DNA from: Hymenobacter jejuensis
GTDB lineage: Bacteria > Bacteroidota > Bacteroidia > Cytophagales > Hymenobacteraceae
Length of the DNA: 64,000 nt
Assembly (NCBI RefSeq): GCF_006337165.1
Contig: NZ_CP040896.1
Span: forward strand, 1,798,001-1,862,000
Direction: 5' to 3'
The translations under genes were made by a program, and so were the position numbers. Each line of letters opens with the position of its first letter. The first letter of the stretch is position 1. This document shows, in pieces, positions 53,380 through 62,153 of this stretch. The notes under the pieces were generated by a model, which ran no database searches, was not told the origin of the DNA, and saw nothing but the letters and a program-made list of their open reading frames with translations.

Positions 53380-54354
53380 ATGGAAGAAAAATTGTTGGAA
53401 GAAATTCCCTCCCTCGATCTCGCCGACTTCCGTTCGGGCGATCCCGAGCGTAAAGCTCGTTTTGTTCAACAGCTCGGCGAAGCGTATCAGAACATTGGTT
53501 TTGTAGCGCTGAAGAACCACGGCCTCAACGACGAACAGACGCAGCGTCTCTACGCCGATGTGAAAGCCTTTTTCTCTCTGCCCGACGATGTGAAGCAAAG
53601 GTATGAAAATCCGGCACTGGCGGGCCAACGCGGCTACACGGGCAAAGGCAAGGAGCACGCCAAAGGCCGCAACACCGGCGACTTGAAGGAGTTCTACCAT
53701 GTGGGCCAAGAGGTTGACGATGAGAACGATCCGATCAAGAATGAGTACCCCGACAACATCTGGCCCAACGAGGTTCCGGGTTTCCACGAAAGCACTTTCA
53801 CGACCTACAAAACGCTGGAAGCAGCGGGCAAAGACGTCCTGCGGGCAATTGCGCTCTATCTGAACCTGCCCGAAAACTACTTCGACGATAAAGTGCGCAA
53901 CGGTAACTCTATTCTGCGCCCTATTCACTATTTCCCCATCGAAAACCCCGACGCGGTGCCTTCCGATGCCGTGCGCGCAGCCGAACACGGTGACATTAAC
54001 CTCATCACTTTGCTGATGGGCGCTTCTGCCGACGGTCTGCAAGTACTCCGGCGCGATGGCCACTGGATCCCGATCACGGCCCTGCCCGACCAAATCGTGG
54101 TGAACGTGGGCGATATGCTACAGCGCCTGACCAATGGCGTTCTGAAGAGCACCATTCACCGCGTGGTAAATCCGCCTCGTGAAAAAATGAACTCGTCGCG
54201 GTATTCAGTACCGTTTTTCATGCATCCTCGCTCCGAAATGAGCCTCGCTGCGCTCGAAAGCTGCGTTACGCCCGAGAACCCTAAGCAGATGCCCGACATC
54301 ACGGCTGGCGAGTTTCTCAACGAGCGCCTAGTCGAGTTGGGCCTGAAAAAGTAA
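53380..54354 (+). CDS. Isopenicillin-N-synthase-family 2OG-Fe(II) oxygenase
   Basis: 324 residues, cytoplasmic. N-terminal DIOX_N-like part (IPSLDLADFRSGDPERKARFVQQLGEAYQNIGFVALKNHG) and a jelly-roll core with His and Asp iron ligands in EHGDINLITLLMG and the distal His in STIHRVVNPP; RYSVPFF holds the Arg/Ser of the 2-oxoglutarate site. This is the IPNS/plant-type dioxygenase family. Many bacterial members have no known substrate; beta-lactam synthesis is not implied. Starts at ATG 53380. Followed by a terminator, so it is a single-gene unit. Confidence 0.9.
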   Translation: MEEKLLEEIPSLDLADFRSGDPERKARFVQQLGEAYQNIGFVALKNHGLNDEQTQRLYADVKAFFSLPDDVKQRYENPALAGQRGYTGKGKEHAKGRNTGDLKEFYHVGQEVDDENDPIKNEYPDNIWPNEVPGFHESTFTTYKTLEAAGKDVLRAIALYLNLPENYFDDKVRNGNSILRPIHYFPIENPDAVPSDAVRAAEHGDINLITLLMGASADGLQVLRRDGHWIPITALPDQIVVNVGDMLQRLTNGVLKSTIHRVVNPPREKMNSSRYSVPFFMHPRSEMSLAALESCVTPENPKQMPDITAGEFLNERLVELGLKK

Positions 54355-54377
54355 GCTTGTCCTTGGGTGCAAGTCTC

Positions 54378-54433
54378 CGGTTGCCAATGCGCTAGAAGCT
54401 GTTTTGTGGCTCTTCGCGTTGGCAACCGATTTT
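54378..54433 (+). terminator. Terminator after the oxygenase gene
   Basis: CGGTTGCCAATGCG (54378-54391) pairs with CGCGTTGGCAACCG (54415-54428), 23-base loop, then ATTTTT. Confidence 0.8.
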
Positions 54434-54537
54434 TATTGCGTAAACCCTGAGTAGCAATGGTCTGCTATCGGCGGTTGCTCATCACGAGCCTCTTTTGCCA
54501 CTAAACCACTGCTAATCAGCAATTAGCAATTTATTGC

Positions 54538-55755
54538 GTGGAAGATATTAAGCTTGCTCCCCCACCTCGCCGGCTCCGCACGAAGCACGTTCGGCACTTC
54601 ATCTTTCTAAAAGATGTCGCCGCGCTGGGCCTCACCGCCTTTGGGGGGCCGCAAGCGCACGTAGCCATGATGCTACGCCTGCTGGTGGACAAGCGACGTT
54701 ACCTGACGGCGCCTGAGCTACTGGAAATCATGGCATTATGCCAGATTTTGCCGGGCCCAACCTCCACCCAAACCATTACGGCCATTGGGTTTCGCCTCGG
54801 TGGCCCCAACCTAGCGTACCTCACCATCCTCGTCTGGATGCTGCCGGCCGTCACCATCATGACGCTGGCGGGTCTCACAATCAGCTACTTAGACAAAGAG
54901 CTGGTATCCCGCCTGGTGCAGTACGTGCAGCCCGTAGCCGTAGGATTCGTGGCGTATTCAGCTTACAAAATCGCGGAGAAAGTTATTCACACCAAAACCT
55001 CCGTTGCCCTGATGGTAGCCTCGGCGCTTTTGGCATATTTCTTTCAGTTACCGTGGGTGCTGCCTATTCTGCTGCTCGCCGGCGGGCTCATTACCACGTT
55101 TCGCTACCGCAAGCTGCCGCAGGTCGAGAAGCAGCCGCTCCACATTGAGTGGTCCAACTTTGTGCTGTGGCTGGCCGTGCTGGTGACAGCGGCCGTACTT
55201 GGCAGCTATACCAAGCTGCTGCCTGTCAGGCTCTTTGAGAATTTTTATCGGAACGGCAGCTTGGTTTTTGGCGGCGGACAAGTACTTGCCCCCTTGCTGT
55301 TTGCCGAGTTCGTAGAGTTTAAGCACTACTTATCAGCCCAGGAGTTTTTGTCAGGCTTGGGGCTAGTACAAGCCATTCCGGGGCCTAACTTTTCCTTCGC
55401 TTCTTACATCGGCGCCTTGGCTATGCGCCGGGAAGGCAGCGGCCTGAGCGGTCAGATTCTGGGCGCATTGGTCGGTGCAACGGGCATTTTTATGCCGGGC
55501 ACGCTGCTGATTTTCTTTCTGATCCGCTTCTGGGATCAGCTCAAGCAATATCGGGTGATAAAAGCCTCTCTCGAAGGCATCAATGCGGTTTCGGCTGGGC
55601 TTGTATGCGCTGCCACCTTTCTGCTGTATCATCCCCTGCCCGATACGCCCATTAATCTGGCTTTGGTCGGAATCACGTTTCTGGTATTGCTCTGGAATCG
55701 TATTCCTTCTTTTGTGATTATTAGCGTTGCCCTGCTGGCTGGTGTAATATTCTGA
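54538..55755 (+). CDS. Chromate transporter (CHR family, two-domain)
   Basis: Inner-membrane transporter of 405 residues with about ten or more hydrophobic segments. It has two homologous halves, as in long-chain CHR proteins: the first with FGGPQAHVAMM and QILPGPTSTQTITAIGF, the second with FGGGQVLAPLLFAEFVE and VQAIPGPNFSFASYIGALAM. CHR proteins export chromate by proton motive force; some members move other oxyanions. Starts with GTG at 54538; no ATG fits. A repeat of the CTGACAATCAG type overlaps the stop codon, and a strong terminator follows. Confidence 0.9.
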   Translation: MEDIKLAPPPRRLRTKHVRHFIFLKDVAALGLTAFGGPQAHVAMMLRLLVDKRRYLTAPELLEIMALCQILPGPTSTQTITAIGFRLGGPNLAYLTILVWMLPAVTIMTLAGLTISYLDKELVSRLVQYVQPVAVGFVAYSAYKIAEKVIHTKTSVALMVASALLAYFFQLPWVLPILLLAGGLITTFRYRKLPQVEKQPLHIEWSNFVLWLAVLVTAAVLGSYTKLLPVRLFENFYRNGSLVFGGGQVLAPLLFAEFVEFKHYLSAQEFLSGLGLVQAIPGPNFSFASYIGALAMRREGSGLSGQILGALVGATGIFMPGTLLIFFLIRFWDQLKQYRVIKASLEGINAVSAGLVCAATFLLYHPLPDTPINLALVGITFLVLLWNRIPSFVIISVALLAGVIF

Positions 55756-55774
55756 CAATCAGTAACATACAAAA
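55752..55774 (+). repeat. Palindromic repeat overlapping the chromate transporter stop
   Basis: CTGACAATCAG contains the TGA stop codon at 55753-55755 and is a CTGA-CAA-TCAG palindrome. It is followed by TAACATACAAAA, like the tails at 12281 and 24805. Confidence 0.5.
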
Positions 55775-55805
55775 GCCCTGCTTACTGACCGTAAGCAGGG
55801 CTTTT
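55771..55805. terminator. Bidirectional terminator
   Basis: AAAAGCCCTGCTTAC (55771-55785) with GTAAGCAGGGCTTTT (55791-55805), perfect 15-bp stem, loop TGACC, between the chromate transporter and rfbA (convergent). Confidence 0.93.
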
Positions 55806-55823
55806 GCGTTAAGATTCAGAAGT

Positions 55824-56702
55824 CTAATCTTCTAGCATCAGCGTTTCGGGCAGGTGCAGGAGGTAGTCCCCATAACCGCTTTTGCGCAGGGGCTCAGCGA
55901 TTTTACGCAACTGGTCGGCATCGATAAAGCCTTGGCGGTAAGCCACTTCCTCAATCGAGCCAACCTTTAGGCCCTGCCGCTGCTCAATGACGCGCACAAA
56001 CTCAGACGCTTGCATCAGCGATTCGAAAGTACCGGTATCGAGCCACGCGGTGCCGCGACCTAGAATGCCGACCTTCAATTTGCCGCGCCGCAGATACTCT
56101 TGATTCACATCCGTGATCTCATACTCGCCACGCGGACTAGGCTTCAGATCGCGCGCAATCTGGATCACGTCGTTGTCGTAGAAATACAAGCCTGGCACCG
56201 CATAGTTGCTTTTGGGCTGCTTGGGTTTCTCCTCGATGCTCAACGCATTTTTGTCCGCATCAAATTCCACAACGCCGTACCGCTCAGGATCTTGCACGTG
56301 ATAGGCGTACACGACGCCTCCGTCGGGGCTGCTGTTGCTTTGCAACAATTCTTCCAAGCCTTCACCGTAGAAGATGTTGTCGCCGAGCACCAAGGCTACT
56401 TTGTCGTTGCCGATAAAGTCGGCTCCCAAAACAAACGCCTGCGCCAGTCCATTGGGTACTTCCTGGATGGTATACTGAAAGTCGCAGCCCAGATTCTTGC
56501 CATCGCCCAGCAGCCGCTTAAACTGCTCTTGGTCGTGCGGGGTGGTGATAATGAGAATCTCCCGAATGCCAGCCATCATCAGAATGGACAGCGGGTAATA
56601 GATCATCGGCTTATCGTACACGGGCATAAGCTGCTTACTAACTGCCAGAGTAAGAGGGTGTAAGCGCGTACCGGAGCCGCCGGCCAGAATGATGCCTTTC
56701 AT
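55824..56702 (-). CDS. rfbA: Glucose-1-phosphate thymidylyltransferase
   Basis: Makes dTDP-glucose from glucose-1-phosphate and dTTP; 292 residues, normal length. The nucleotide-binding [16 protein letters not shown] and [19 protein letters not shown] motifs are diagnostic; [10 protein letters not shown] and [20 protein letters not shown] follow. Last gene of the six-gene operon (8 bases after wbpP), ended by a bidirectional terminator. Its product feeds RfbB, encoded two genes upstream. RfbC and RfbD, needed for dTDP-rhamnose, are not in the window, so the final dTDP-sugar is open. Confidence 0.97.
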   Translation of the reverse strand: MKGIILAGGSGTRLHPLTLAVSKQLMPVYDKPMIYYPLSILMMAGIREILIITTPHDQEQFKRLLGDGKNLGCDFQYTIQEVPNGLAQAFVLGADFIGNDKVALVLGDNIFYGEGLEELLQSNSSPDGGVVYAYHVQDPERYGVVEFDADKNALSIEEKPKQPKSNYAVPGLYFYDNDVIQIARDLKPSPRGEYEITDVNQEYLRRGKLKVGILGRGTAWLDTGTFESLMQASEFVRVIEQRQGLKVGSIEEVAYRQGFIDADQLRKIAEPLRKSGYGDYLLHLPETLMLED

Positions 56703-56710
56703 CGAAAAAG

Positions 56711-57718
56711 TTAGTTTCGCTCTTGAATAAAATCCTGATTGGCTTTAAACCACGCCAATGTCTTTTGCAAGCCTTCCCGAATGCGAATCTGCGGGTCGTA
56801 GCCCAACAGGTTCTGGGCCTTGCTGATATCAGCCAGCGAGTCGCGGATGTCGCCGATGCGATCCGGGCCGTACTCAGGGGTGATGTCGGAGCCGGCTTCT
56901 TCTTTCAGGATGTTGAACAGATCGTTGAGCGACGTGCGGTCGGCGACGGCAATGTTGTACACCTGATTCACGGCGTCGGGATTGTTGGTCAGCCCAGCTT
57001 TGATGTTGGCCTGCACGCAGTTTTCGACGAAGGTAAAGTCGCGGGTCTGACCACCGTCGCCGTTCATACGCGGCGGCTTGCCTTGCAACACGGCATCGAT
57101 GAACAACGGAATCACGGCTGCATAGGCCCCGTTGGGGTCCTGGCGCGGGCCAAAGATGTTGAAGTAGCGCAGCCCGATGATTTCCATGCCGTAGGTTTTC
57201 CCAAATACATCGGCGTAAAGCTCATTGGCATACTTAGTTACGGCGTACGGCGACAACGGCTTACCGATGCGATCTTCAACCTTTGGCAACGCCTTGTGAT
57301 CGCCGTAGGTAGAGGAAGAAGCCGCGTACACAAAGCGCTTCACGTTGGCGTCTTTGGCCGCTACCAGCATGTTTACGAAACCACCCACGTTCACATCATT
57401 CGACGTGATGGGGTCATTGATCGAACGCGGCACCGAACCGAGCGCTGCTTGGTGCAGCACGACGTTCACGCCCTGGCAGGCATCGCGGCACACTTGTGGG
57501 TCGCGGATGTCACCTTCGATAACTTCCAGCGCTGGGTTGCCTTCAAAAAGACGCACGTTTTTGCGGAAGCCGTTGGAATAGTTGTCCAACACCCGCACGC
57601 GGCCGGCGCCATACTTGAGCAAGTATTCAACCAGGTTAGAGCCAATGAACCCAGCACCGCCGGTCACCAGAAACGTCAGATTATCAAGCGGTTGCTCGTG
57701 AAAAGGGGTTTCGTACAC
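56711..57718 (-). CDS. wbpP: UDP-N-acetylglucosamine 4-epimerase, WbpP-like
   Basis: Extended SDR of 335 residues that interconverts UDP-GlcNAc and UDP-GalNAc (or their uronic acids). [20 protein letters not shown] binds NAD; the catalytic pair is [12 protein letters not shown] (Tyr/Lys). The conserved strings [49 protein letters not shown] and [15 protein letters not shown] agree closely with Pseudomonas WbpP and Salmonella TviC. Preceded by a spacer containing a long hairpin. With the WbpO/TviB-type dehydrogenase in the same operon it forms the pair that makes UDP-GalNAcA in Vi-antigen and O-antigen pathways. Confidence 0.92.
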   Translation of the reverse strand: MYETPFHEQPLDNLTFLVTGGAGFIGSNLVEYLLKYGAGRVRVLDNYSNGFRKNVRLFEGNPALEVIEGDIRDPQVCRDACQGVNVVLHQAALGSVPRSINDPITSNDVNVGGFVNMLVAAKDANVKRFVYAASSSTYGDHKALPKVEDRIGKPLSPYAVTKYANELYADVFGKTYGMEIIGLRYFNIFGPRQDPNGAYAAVIPLFIDAVLQGKPPRMNGDGGQTRDFTFVENCVQANIKAGLTNNPDAVNQVYNIAVADRTSLNDLFNILKEEAGSDITPEYGPDRIGDIRDSLADISKAQNLLGYDPQIRIREGLQKTLAWFKANQDFIQERN

Positions 57719-57741
57719 GTTAAGAATTCTGAATGTGAAAT

Positions 57742-57780
57742 GGCGGCTGGTAAAGCCAGATTTGCTTTGCCAGCCGCCAC
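57742..57780. other. Intra-operon hairpin between rfbB and wbpP
   Basis: TGGCGGCTGG (57742-57751) with CCAGCCGCCA (57771-57780), extended by a wobble and AAAG/CTTT to about 15 bp, loop of about 9. It lies inside the operon and lacks a T-tract, so it may be an RNA processing or stability element rather than a full terminator. Confidence 0.5.
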
Positions 57781-57787
57781 GAATATT

Positions 57788-58843
57788 TTATCGCGCCGCG
57801 TATTGCTGCTGATAGTAATCCTGATAAGCGCCGCTCGTAACCCGCTCCAGCCACTCGGTATTTTGCAGGTACCAATCCACGGTTTGCGCCAGGCCTTGTT
57901 CGAAAGTTACCGAAGGCTTCCAGCCTAACTCGTTCATAATCTTGCTGCTATCGATGGCGTAGCGCAAGTCATGGCCGGCACGGTCGGTGACGAAGGTGAT
58001 GAGCTTGCGCGAAGTGCCCTGGGGCTGATTCGTCTTTTCGTCCAGCACATCGCAGAGCAGGTGGATGAGATCGAGGTTTTTCCACTCGTTCACTCCGCCG
58101 ATGTTGTATGTATCGCCAACTTTGCCTTTGTGGAAAACTGTGTCGATAGCCGTCGCGTGGTCTTTTACAAATAGCCAGTCGCGCACGTTCTCGCCCTTGC
58201 CGTATACCGGCACCGGCTGGCTCGTGCGGATGCGGTGAATGGCCAGCGGAATAAGCTTTTCGGGGAAGTGATTGGGGCCGTAATTGTTGGAGCAATTGCT
58301 CAGTTTCACCGGCAACCCGTAAGTGTGGTACCACGCCCGTACGAAGTGATCGGAGCTGGCCTTGGAGGCCGAATACGGCGACCGCGGATCATAAGGCGTG
58401 TCTTCGGTAAACATCTCCGTGCCCATTTCCAACGAGCCATACACTTCATCGGTGCTGACGTGGTAGAAGGTTTTGCCTTCGTAACCGGCAGACTTCCAGA
58501 GGTTTTTGGCAGCGTTTAGCAGGTGAACAGTGCCCAACACGTTGGTGCGTACAAACGCCAGCGGATCGGTGATGGAGCGATCGACGTGCGACTCGGCCGC
58601 CAGATGAATCACGGCATCGGGCTCTTCGCGGGCAAACAATTCGTCAACAAACGGCTGGTCGGCGATATCGCCTTTCACGAAGCGGTAGTTCGGCTGATTC
58701 TCGATGTCGCGCAGGTTTTCGAGGTTACCGGCATACGTCAGAGCATCCAGATTAAGAATCTGATACTCTGGGTATTTGGTTACAAAAAGGCGTACAACGT
58801 GCGAGCCAATAAAGCCTGCTCCGCCGGTAATGATGATTTTCAT
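57788..58843 (-). CDS. rfbB: dTDP-glucose 4,6-dehydratase
   Basis: Converts dTDP-glucose to dTDP-4-keto-6-deoxyglucose, the branch point for rhamnose, fucosamine and other 6-deoxysugars. 351 residues. NAD-binding [16 protein letters not shown]; catalytic THVSTDEVYGSLE-like stretch (HVSTDEVYG) and YSASKASSDHFVRAWYHTYGLP with the Tyr/Lys pair; SNNYGPNHFPEKLIPL is the RfbB signature. Fourth gene of the operon. Partner of RfbA in the same operon. Confidence 0.97.
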   Translation of the reverse strand: MKIIITGGAGFIGSHVVRLFVTKYPEYQILNLDALTYAGNLENLRDIENQPNYRFVKGDIADQPFVDELFAREEPDAVIHLAAESHVDRSITDPLAFVRTNVLGTVHLLNAAKNLWKSAGYEGKTFYHVSTDEVYGSLEMGTEMFTEDTPYDPRSPYSASKASSDHFVRAWYHTYGLPVKLSNCSNNYGPNHFPEKLIPLAIHRIRTSQPVPVYGKGENVRDWLFVKDHATAIDTVFHKGKVGDTYNIGGVNEWKNLDLIHLLCDVLDEKTNQPQGTSRKLITFVTDRAGHDLRYAIDSSKIMNELGWKPSVTFEQGLAQTVDWYLQNTEWLERVTSGAYQDYYQQQYAAR

Positions 58844-58886
58844 GCTTCAGAAACTAACTGGGAAAGGAATGCAAAGTATTGAACGT

Positions 58887-58909
58887 AACTATTTGATAAT
58901 CATATAGTT
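58887..58909 (+). repeat. Stem-core repeat between galE and rfbB
   Basis: AACTAT, then TTGATAATCAT, then ATAGTT: a 6-bp stem around a TTGA-TAA-TCA core, with the galE stop at 58908-58910 overlapping its end. Member of the dispersed repeat family. Confidence 0.55.
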
Positions 58910-59951
58910 ATGATGCATGACTACTTACTTCCTGCAAGTGCAACTGCCATTTCCAGGCGCTGGCTAAGGCTTCCTCAAGGGTAGAAGTGGTTTTGAAACC
59001 AAGCTCGTTGACGGACTTGGTCACGTCGGCGTAGATGGCCGGAACGTCGCCGGGACGCGGTGGTCCGATGGTGTAGTTAAGTTTTTTGCCCGTTGCTTTC
59101 TCGAAGGCGTGGACTACTTCCAGCACGCTGTTGCCACGGCCCGTACCCACGTTAAAGACCTCGACGATAGCTTCTTTGCCTTTCAAGAGGCGCTCTACTG
59201 CTACCACGTGTGCTTTGGCCAAATCCACTACGTGCACGTAATCGCGGATGTTGGTGCCGTCGGGCGTGTCGTAGGTATCGCCGAAAATGGTCAGTTTCTC
59301 GCGGATGCCAGCGGCCGTTTGGGTAACGAACGGAATCAGGTTCTGCGGGACACCCAATGGCAACTCGCCGATTTTGGCCGATTCGTGTGCGCCGATCGGG
59401 TTGAAATACCGCAGCAGAATGGTGCGCAACTCGCTGCCCGTCGCTTTCACCACGTCGGTCAGGATGTCTTCGCAGATCTTCTTGGTATTGCCGTAGGGCG
59501 AAGTAGCTGGCTTCGTGGGCGTTTCTTCGGTTACGGGCAGGTGGTCAGGGATGCCGTAGACGGTGCAAGAAGACGAGAAAACCAGGTTCTGCACGTGAAA
59601 CTCCCCCATCACCTTGAGCAGCACGAGCAGCGAGTCGAGGTTGTTGTGGTAATACTTCAGCGGCTTCTGCACTGATTCGCCCACGGCCTTGAACGCCGCA
59701 AAGTGAATGACGCCCTGAATGTTCTGCTCCTGCTCAAACACTTCGTGCAGAGCACTCTCGTTGGTGCAGTCGACGTGGTGACAGGGAATCTCGACGCCCA
59801 GAATATCCTTGATTCCCGTCAGCACCGACTCTTGCGAGTTGCTGAAATCATCCAGTATAATGGGCTGATAACCACCATTATACAACTCCACCACCGCATG
59901 AGACCCGATATAGCCGGCACCTCCCGTTACAAGTATTTTCTTCCGTTCCAT
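58908..59951 (-). CDS. galE: UDP-glucose 4-epimerase
   Basis: Interconverts UDP-glucose and UDP-galactose; 347 residues. NAD-binding ILVTGGAGYIGSHAVVEL, FAAFKAVGESVQKPLKYY, SSSCTVYG and the catalytic YGNTKKICEDIL (Tyr/Lys), then RYFNPIGAHESAKIGE. The best start is ATG 59951 (MERKKILVTGG); a GTG-type upstream extension gives no conserved residues. Third gene of the operon. A second epimerase (wbpP-like) in the same operon has the UDP-HexNAc signature, so GalE is probably the UDP-Glc/Gal enzyme. Confidence 0.95.
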   Translation of the reverse strand: MERKKILVTGGAGYIGSHAVVELYNGGYQPIILDDFSNSQESVLTGIKDILGVEIPCHHVDCTNESALHEVFEQEQNIQGVIHFAAFKAVGESVQKPLKYYHNNLDSLLVLLKVMGEFHVQNLVFSSSCTVYGIPDHLPVTEETPTKPATSPYGNTKKICEDILTDVVKATGSELRTILLRYFNPIGAHESAKIGELPLGVPQNLIPFVTQTAAGIREKLTIFGDTYDTPDGTNIRDYVHVVDLAKAHVVAVERLLKGKEAIVEVFNVGTGRGNSVLEVVHAFEKATGKKLNYTIGPPRPGDVPAIYADVTKSVNELGFKTTSTLEEALASAWKWQLHLQEVSSHAS

Positions 59952-59987
59952 CTCCTGTAAGTAACTGACCAAAGAAAGTAACGCAAT

Positions 59988-60023
59988 AGCTGCCCTTAGT
60001 ACGCAAACGCACTACGGGCAGCC
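59988..60023. other. Intra-operon hairpin between the dehydrogenase gene and galE
   Basis: AGCTGCCCTTAGTACG (59988-60003) pairs with CGCACTACGGGCAGCC (60008-60023) with a few mismatches. It lies in the 79-base spacer and has no T-tract. Confidence 0.4.
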
Positions 60024-60030
60024 ACGCCTT

Positions 60031-61326
60031 TTACAAGCTCCAATATTGCATTTCCTGAATCTTGCCGCGGTATAAGCCTTTGATGTCGACTAAGACGGGG
60101 TTTTCAGAGGTAATGGACTGGAAATAACCCTCTTCCATCTGCGCGTAAGGCTTGTGACTAACGGCCACCACTACGGCGTCGTAATCTTCCCGCACCTCCG
60201 ACTCAGGCGTCAGGCGGAACCCATATTCATGATGCAGTTCGTCGGAGTCGGCGTGCGGATCGACGATGTCCACGTTAACGGAAAAGTTGCGCAGCTCATG
60301 GATCACGTCGGCCACTTTCGAGTTGCGGATGTCTTCCACGTTTTCTTTGAACGTCGCGCCCATCACCAGCACCCGCGACTTGGCCACGTCTTTGCCCTGA
60401 CGAATCATCATCTGCACCGTTTTGCGGGCAATGTAGGCGCCCATGTTGTCGTTGGTGGTGCGGCCCGATAATATCACCTTGGCATCGTAACCGAGCTCTT
60501 TGGCCTTGTAAGTCAAGTAGTAAGGATCGACGCCGATGCAGTGGCCGCCCACCAGACCCGGCGAGAACTTCAGGAAGTTCCACTTGGTACCGGCGGCTTC
60601 CAGCACTTCGTAGGTGTTGATGTTCATGCGGTCGAAAATCATCGATAGCTCGTTCATCAACGCAATGTTGACGTCGCGCTGAGTGTTTTCGATGATTTTG
60701 GCTGCTTCCGCCACCTTAATGCTGCTGGCGCGGTGCACACCGGCTTCTACCACCAGCTCGTAGGTTTTGGCAATGGTTTCCAACGATTCTTCGTCGCAGC
60801 CCGACACCACCTTGATGATGCGCGTGAGCGTGTGCTCTTTATCGCCGGGGTTGATGCGCTCGGGCGAATAGCCCACTTTAAAATCGGTGGGAAACGTCAG
60901 ACCCGACAGTTTTTCCATCACCGGAATACAGTCTTCCTCGGTGCAACCCGGATATACCGTCGATTCGAAGACCACGTAATCGCCTTTCTTCAGCACTTTG
61001 CCCACGGTGGTCGAAGCCGACAGCAGCGGCTTCAGATCGGGCATGGCGTGCTCGTCGATGGGCGTAGGCACGGCCACAATGTAAAAAGTTGCGTCGCGCA
61101 ATACTTCCAATGAATCCGTGAATTCGATATCGCAACCTTCGAAATCCTTGGCTTCCAATTCGCCGCTGGGGTCGATGCTGTTGCGCATCATTTCCACGCG
61201 GCTGGCATTGATATCAAAGCCGATCACCTTGATTTTGCGGGCGAATTCGAGGGCAATCGGAAGGCCTACATAGCCCAGGCCGATGACGGCTAGCTTGGTC
61301 TGTTTCTGGATGAGTTGCTCGTACAC
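60031..61326 (-). CDS. UDP-N-acetylhexosamine 6-dehydrogenase, WbpO/TviB-like
   Basis: Oxidises C6 of UDP-GalNAc or UDP-GlcNAc to the uronic acid with two NAD; 431 residues. NAD-binding VIGLGYVGLPIALEFARK, then IVAVPTPIDEHAMPDL and VVFESTVYPGCTEEDCIPV. Catalytic Cys in SPGLVGGHCIGVDPYYL; Lys in SIKVAEAAKIIENTQRD. The strings PTPID, YSPERINPGDKEH and AAGTKWNFLKF fit WbpO/TviB of the UDP-GalNAcA branch better than UDP-glucose dehydrogenase or WecC. Second gene of the operon, 24 bases behind wbpD; wbpP supplies the epimerised substrate. Confidence 0.93.
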   Translation of the reverse strand: MYEQLIQKQTKLAVIGLGYVGLPIALEFARKIKVIGFDINASRVEMMRNSIDPSGELEAKDFEGCDIEFTDSLEVLRDATFYIVAVPTPIDEHAMPDLKPLLSASTTVGKVLKKGDYVVFESTVYPGCTEEDCIPVMEKLSGLTFPTDFKVGYSPERINPGDKEHTLTRIIKVVSGCDEESLETIAKTYELVVEAGVHRASSIKVAEAAKIIENTQRDVNIALMNELSMIFDRMNINTYEVLEAAGTKWNFLKFSPGLVGGHCIGVDPYYLTYKAKELGYDAKVILSGRTTNDNMGAYIARKTVQMMIRQGKDVAKSRVLVMGATFKENVEDIRNSKVADVIHELRNFSVNVDIVDPHADSDELHHEYGFRLTPESEVREDYDAVVVAVSHKPYAQMEEGYFQSITSENPVLVDIKGLYRGKIQEMQYWSL

Positions 61327-61350
61327 GGGAGAAATTCTGATATTAAGAAC

Positions 61351-61950
61351 TTATGAATTCGGAATGGAAACGGGTTTTACCTGCCGGCTAGGCGTAAGCT
61401 CGTAGTGCTGGCCGCTCTCAGGGCAAGTGGCGTGGCCACCTCCGTCGAACGCGAGGCGATGGCCGTAGGCGCTCATCCAGCCGCGCGGGCGCGCCGGATT
61501 GCCGTACACCAAGGCATACGGCGCCACATCTTTGGTCACCACGGAGCCGGCTCCGACGAAGCAATATTCGCCTAGTCGCACGCCGCACACTATGGTACTG
61601 TTGGCCCCCACGCTCACGCCTTTTTCCAGCACTGTGGGTTCGTATTGGTCGCGGCGGGGCACAGCGCTCCGCGGGTTGCGCACGTTGGTGAATACTACCG
61701 AGGGGCCCAGGAACACGTCGTCGGCGCACTCCACGCCGGAGTAAAGGCTTACGTTGTTCTGTACCTTCACATTACGACCCAACCGGACGCCGTCGGCGAT
61801 CATCACGTTTTGGCCGATGCTGCAATTTTCCCCCAACTCGCACCCCGGCATCAAATGGGCAAAGTGCCAAATGCGGCACCCGGCGCCAATGCGGCAGCCT
61901 TCGTCGAGGACGGCAGTCGGGTGCGCAAAATACGGGGAGGCGTCGGTCAT
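61351..61950 (-). CDS. wbpD: WbpD-like UDP-amino-sugar N-acetyltransferase
   Basis: Left-handed beta-helix acetyltransferase, 199 residues, first gene of the operon. The hexapeptide-repeat region runs from about 8 to 150 (VLDEGCRIGAGCRIWHF, GQNVMIADGVRLG, QNNVSLYSGV, FLGPSVVFTNVRNPRS, GANSTIVCGVRLGEY). NPRSAVPRRDQY and GWMSAYGHRL with the degenerate CPESGQHYEL tail match Pseudomonas WbpD, which acetylates the 3-amino group of UDP-GlcNAc(3NH2)A. The other enzymes of that route (WbpA, WbpB, WbpE) are not in the window, so the real substrate may be different. ATG 61950 is the family start. Preceded by a TACCTTTG box. Confidence 0.88.
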   Translation of the reverse strand: MTDASPYFAHPTAVLDEGCRIGAGCRIWHFAHLMPGCELGENCSIGQNVMIADGVRLGRNVKVQNNVSLYSGVECADDVFLGPSVVFTNVRNPRSAVPRRDQYEPTVLEKGVSVGANSTIVCGVRLGEYCFVGAGSVVTKDVAPYALVYGNPARPRGWMSAYGHRLAFDGGGHATCPESGQHYELTPSRQVKPVSIPNS

Positions 61951-61986
61951 GCCGGCGAGGATTGTTAGAGCCTGTTTAACAGCCCG

Positions 61987-61994
61987 CAAAGGTA
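61987..61994 (-). promoter_or_regulatory. Candidate promoter of the nucleotide-sugar operon
   Basis: TACCTTTG (followed by CGG) on the minus strand, 36 bases before the wbpD ATG. A GTTTAAC about 20 bases further upstream could be the -33 element. Confidence 0.5.
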
Positions 61995-62153
61995 GCGCTT
62001 TTGCATTTGAGAGTTAAACGATCCGGGCATTTAGGAATTTTTGCTTTGCCAAAGCTGGCCCCGCAAGCCGTTAGCACACAACCAGATAGATATTCCGGCA
62101 ATAATTTAATTTCCTAAGTCCAACTACCGGCAAACAGAAGCCTAAATATAACC

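Noticed and set aside
53380..54354. Beta-lactam biosynthesis by the isopenicillin-N-synthase-like protein
   Set aside because: No ACV synthetase or other beta-lactam genes are nearby; the family has many members with other substrates.
55824..61950. Complete Vi-antigen locus
   Set aside because: Only the WbpO/TviB and WbpP/TviC pair is shared; polymerisation and export genes of Vi are absent.
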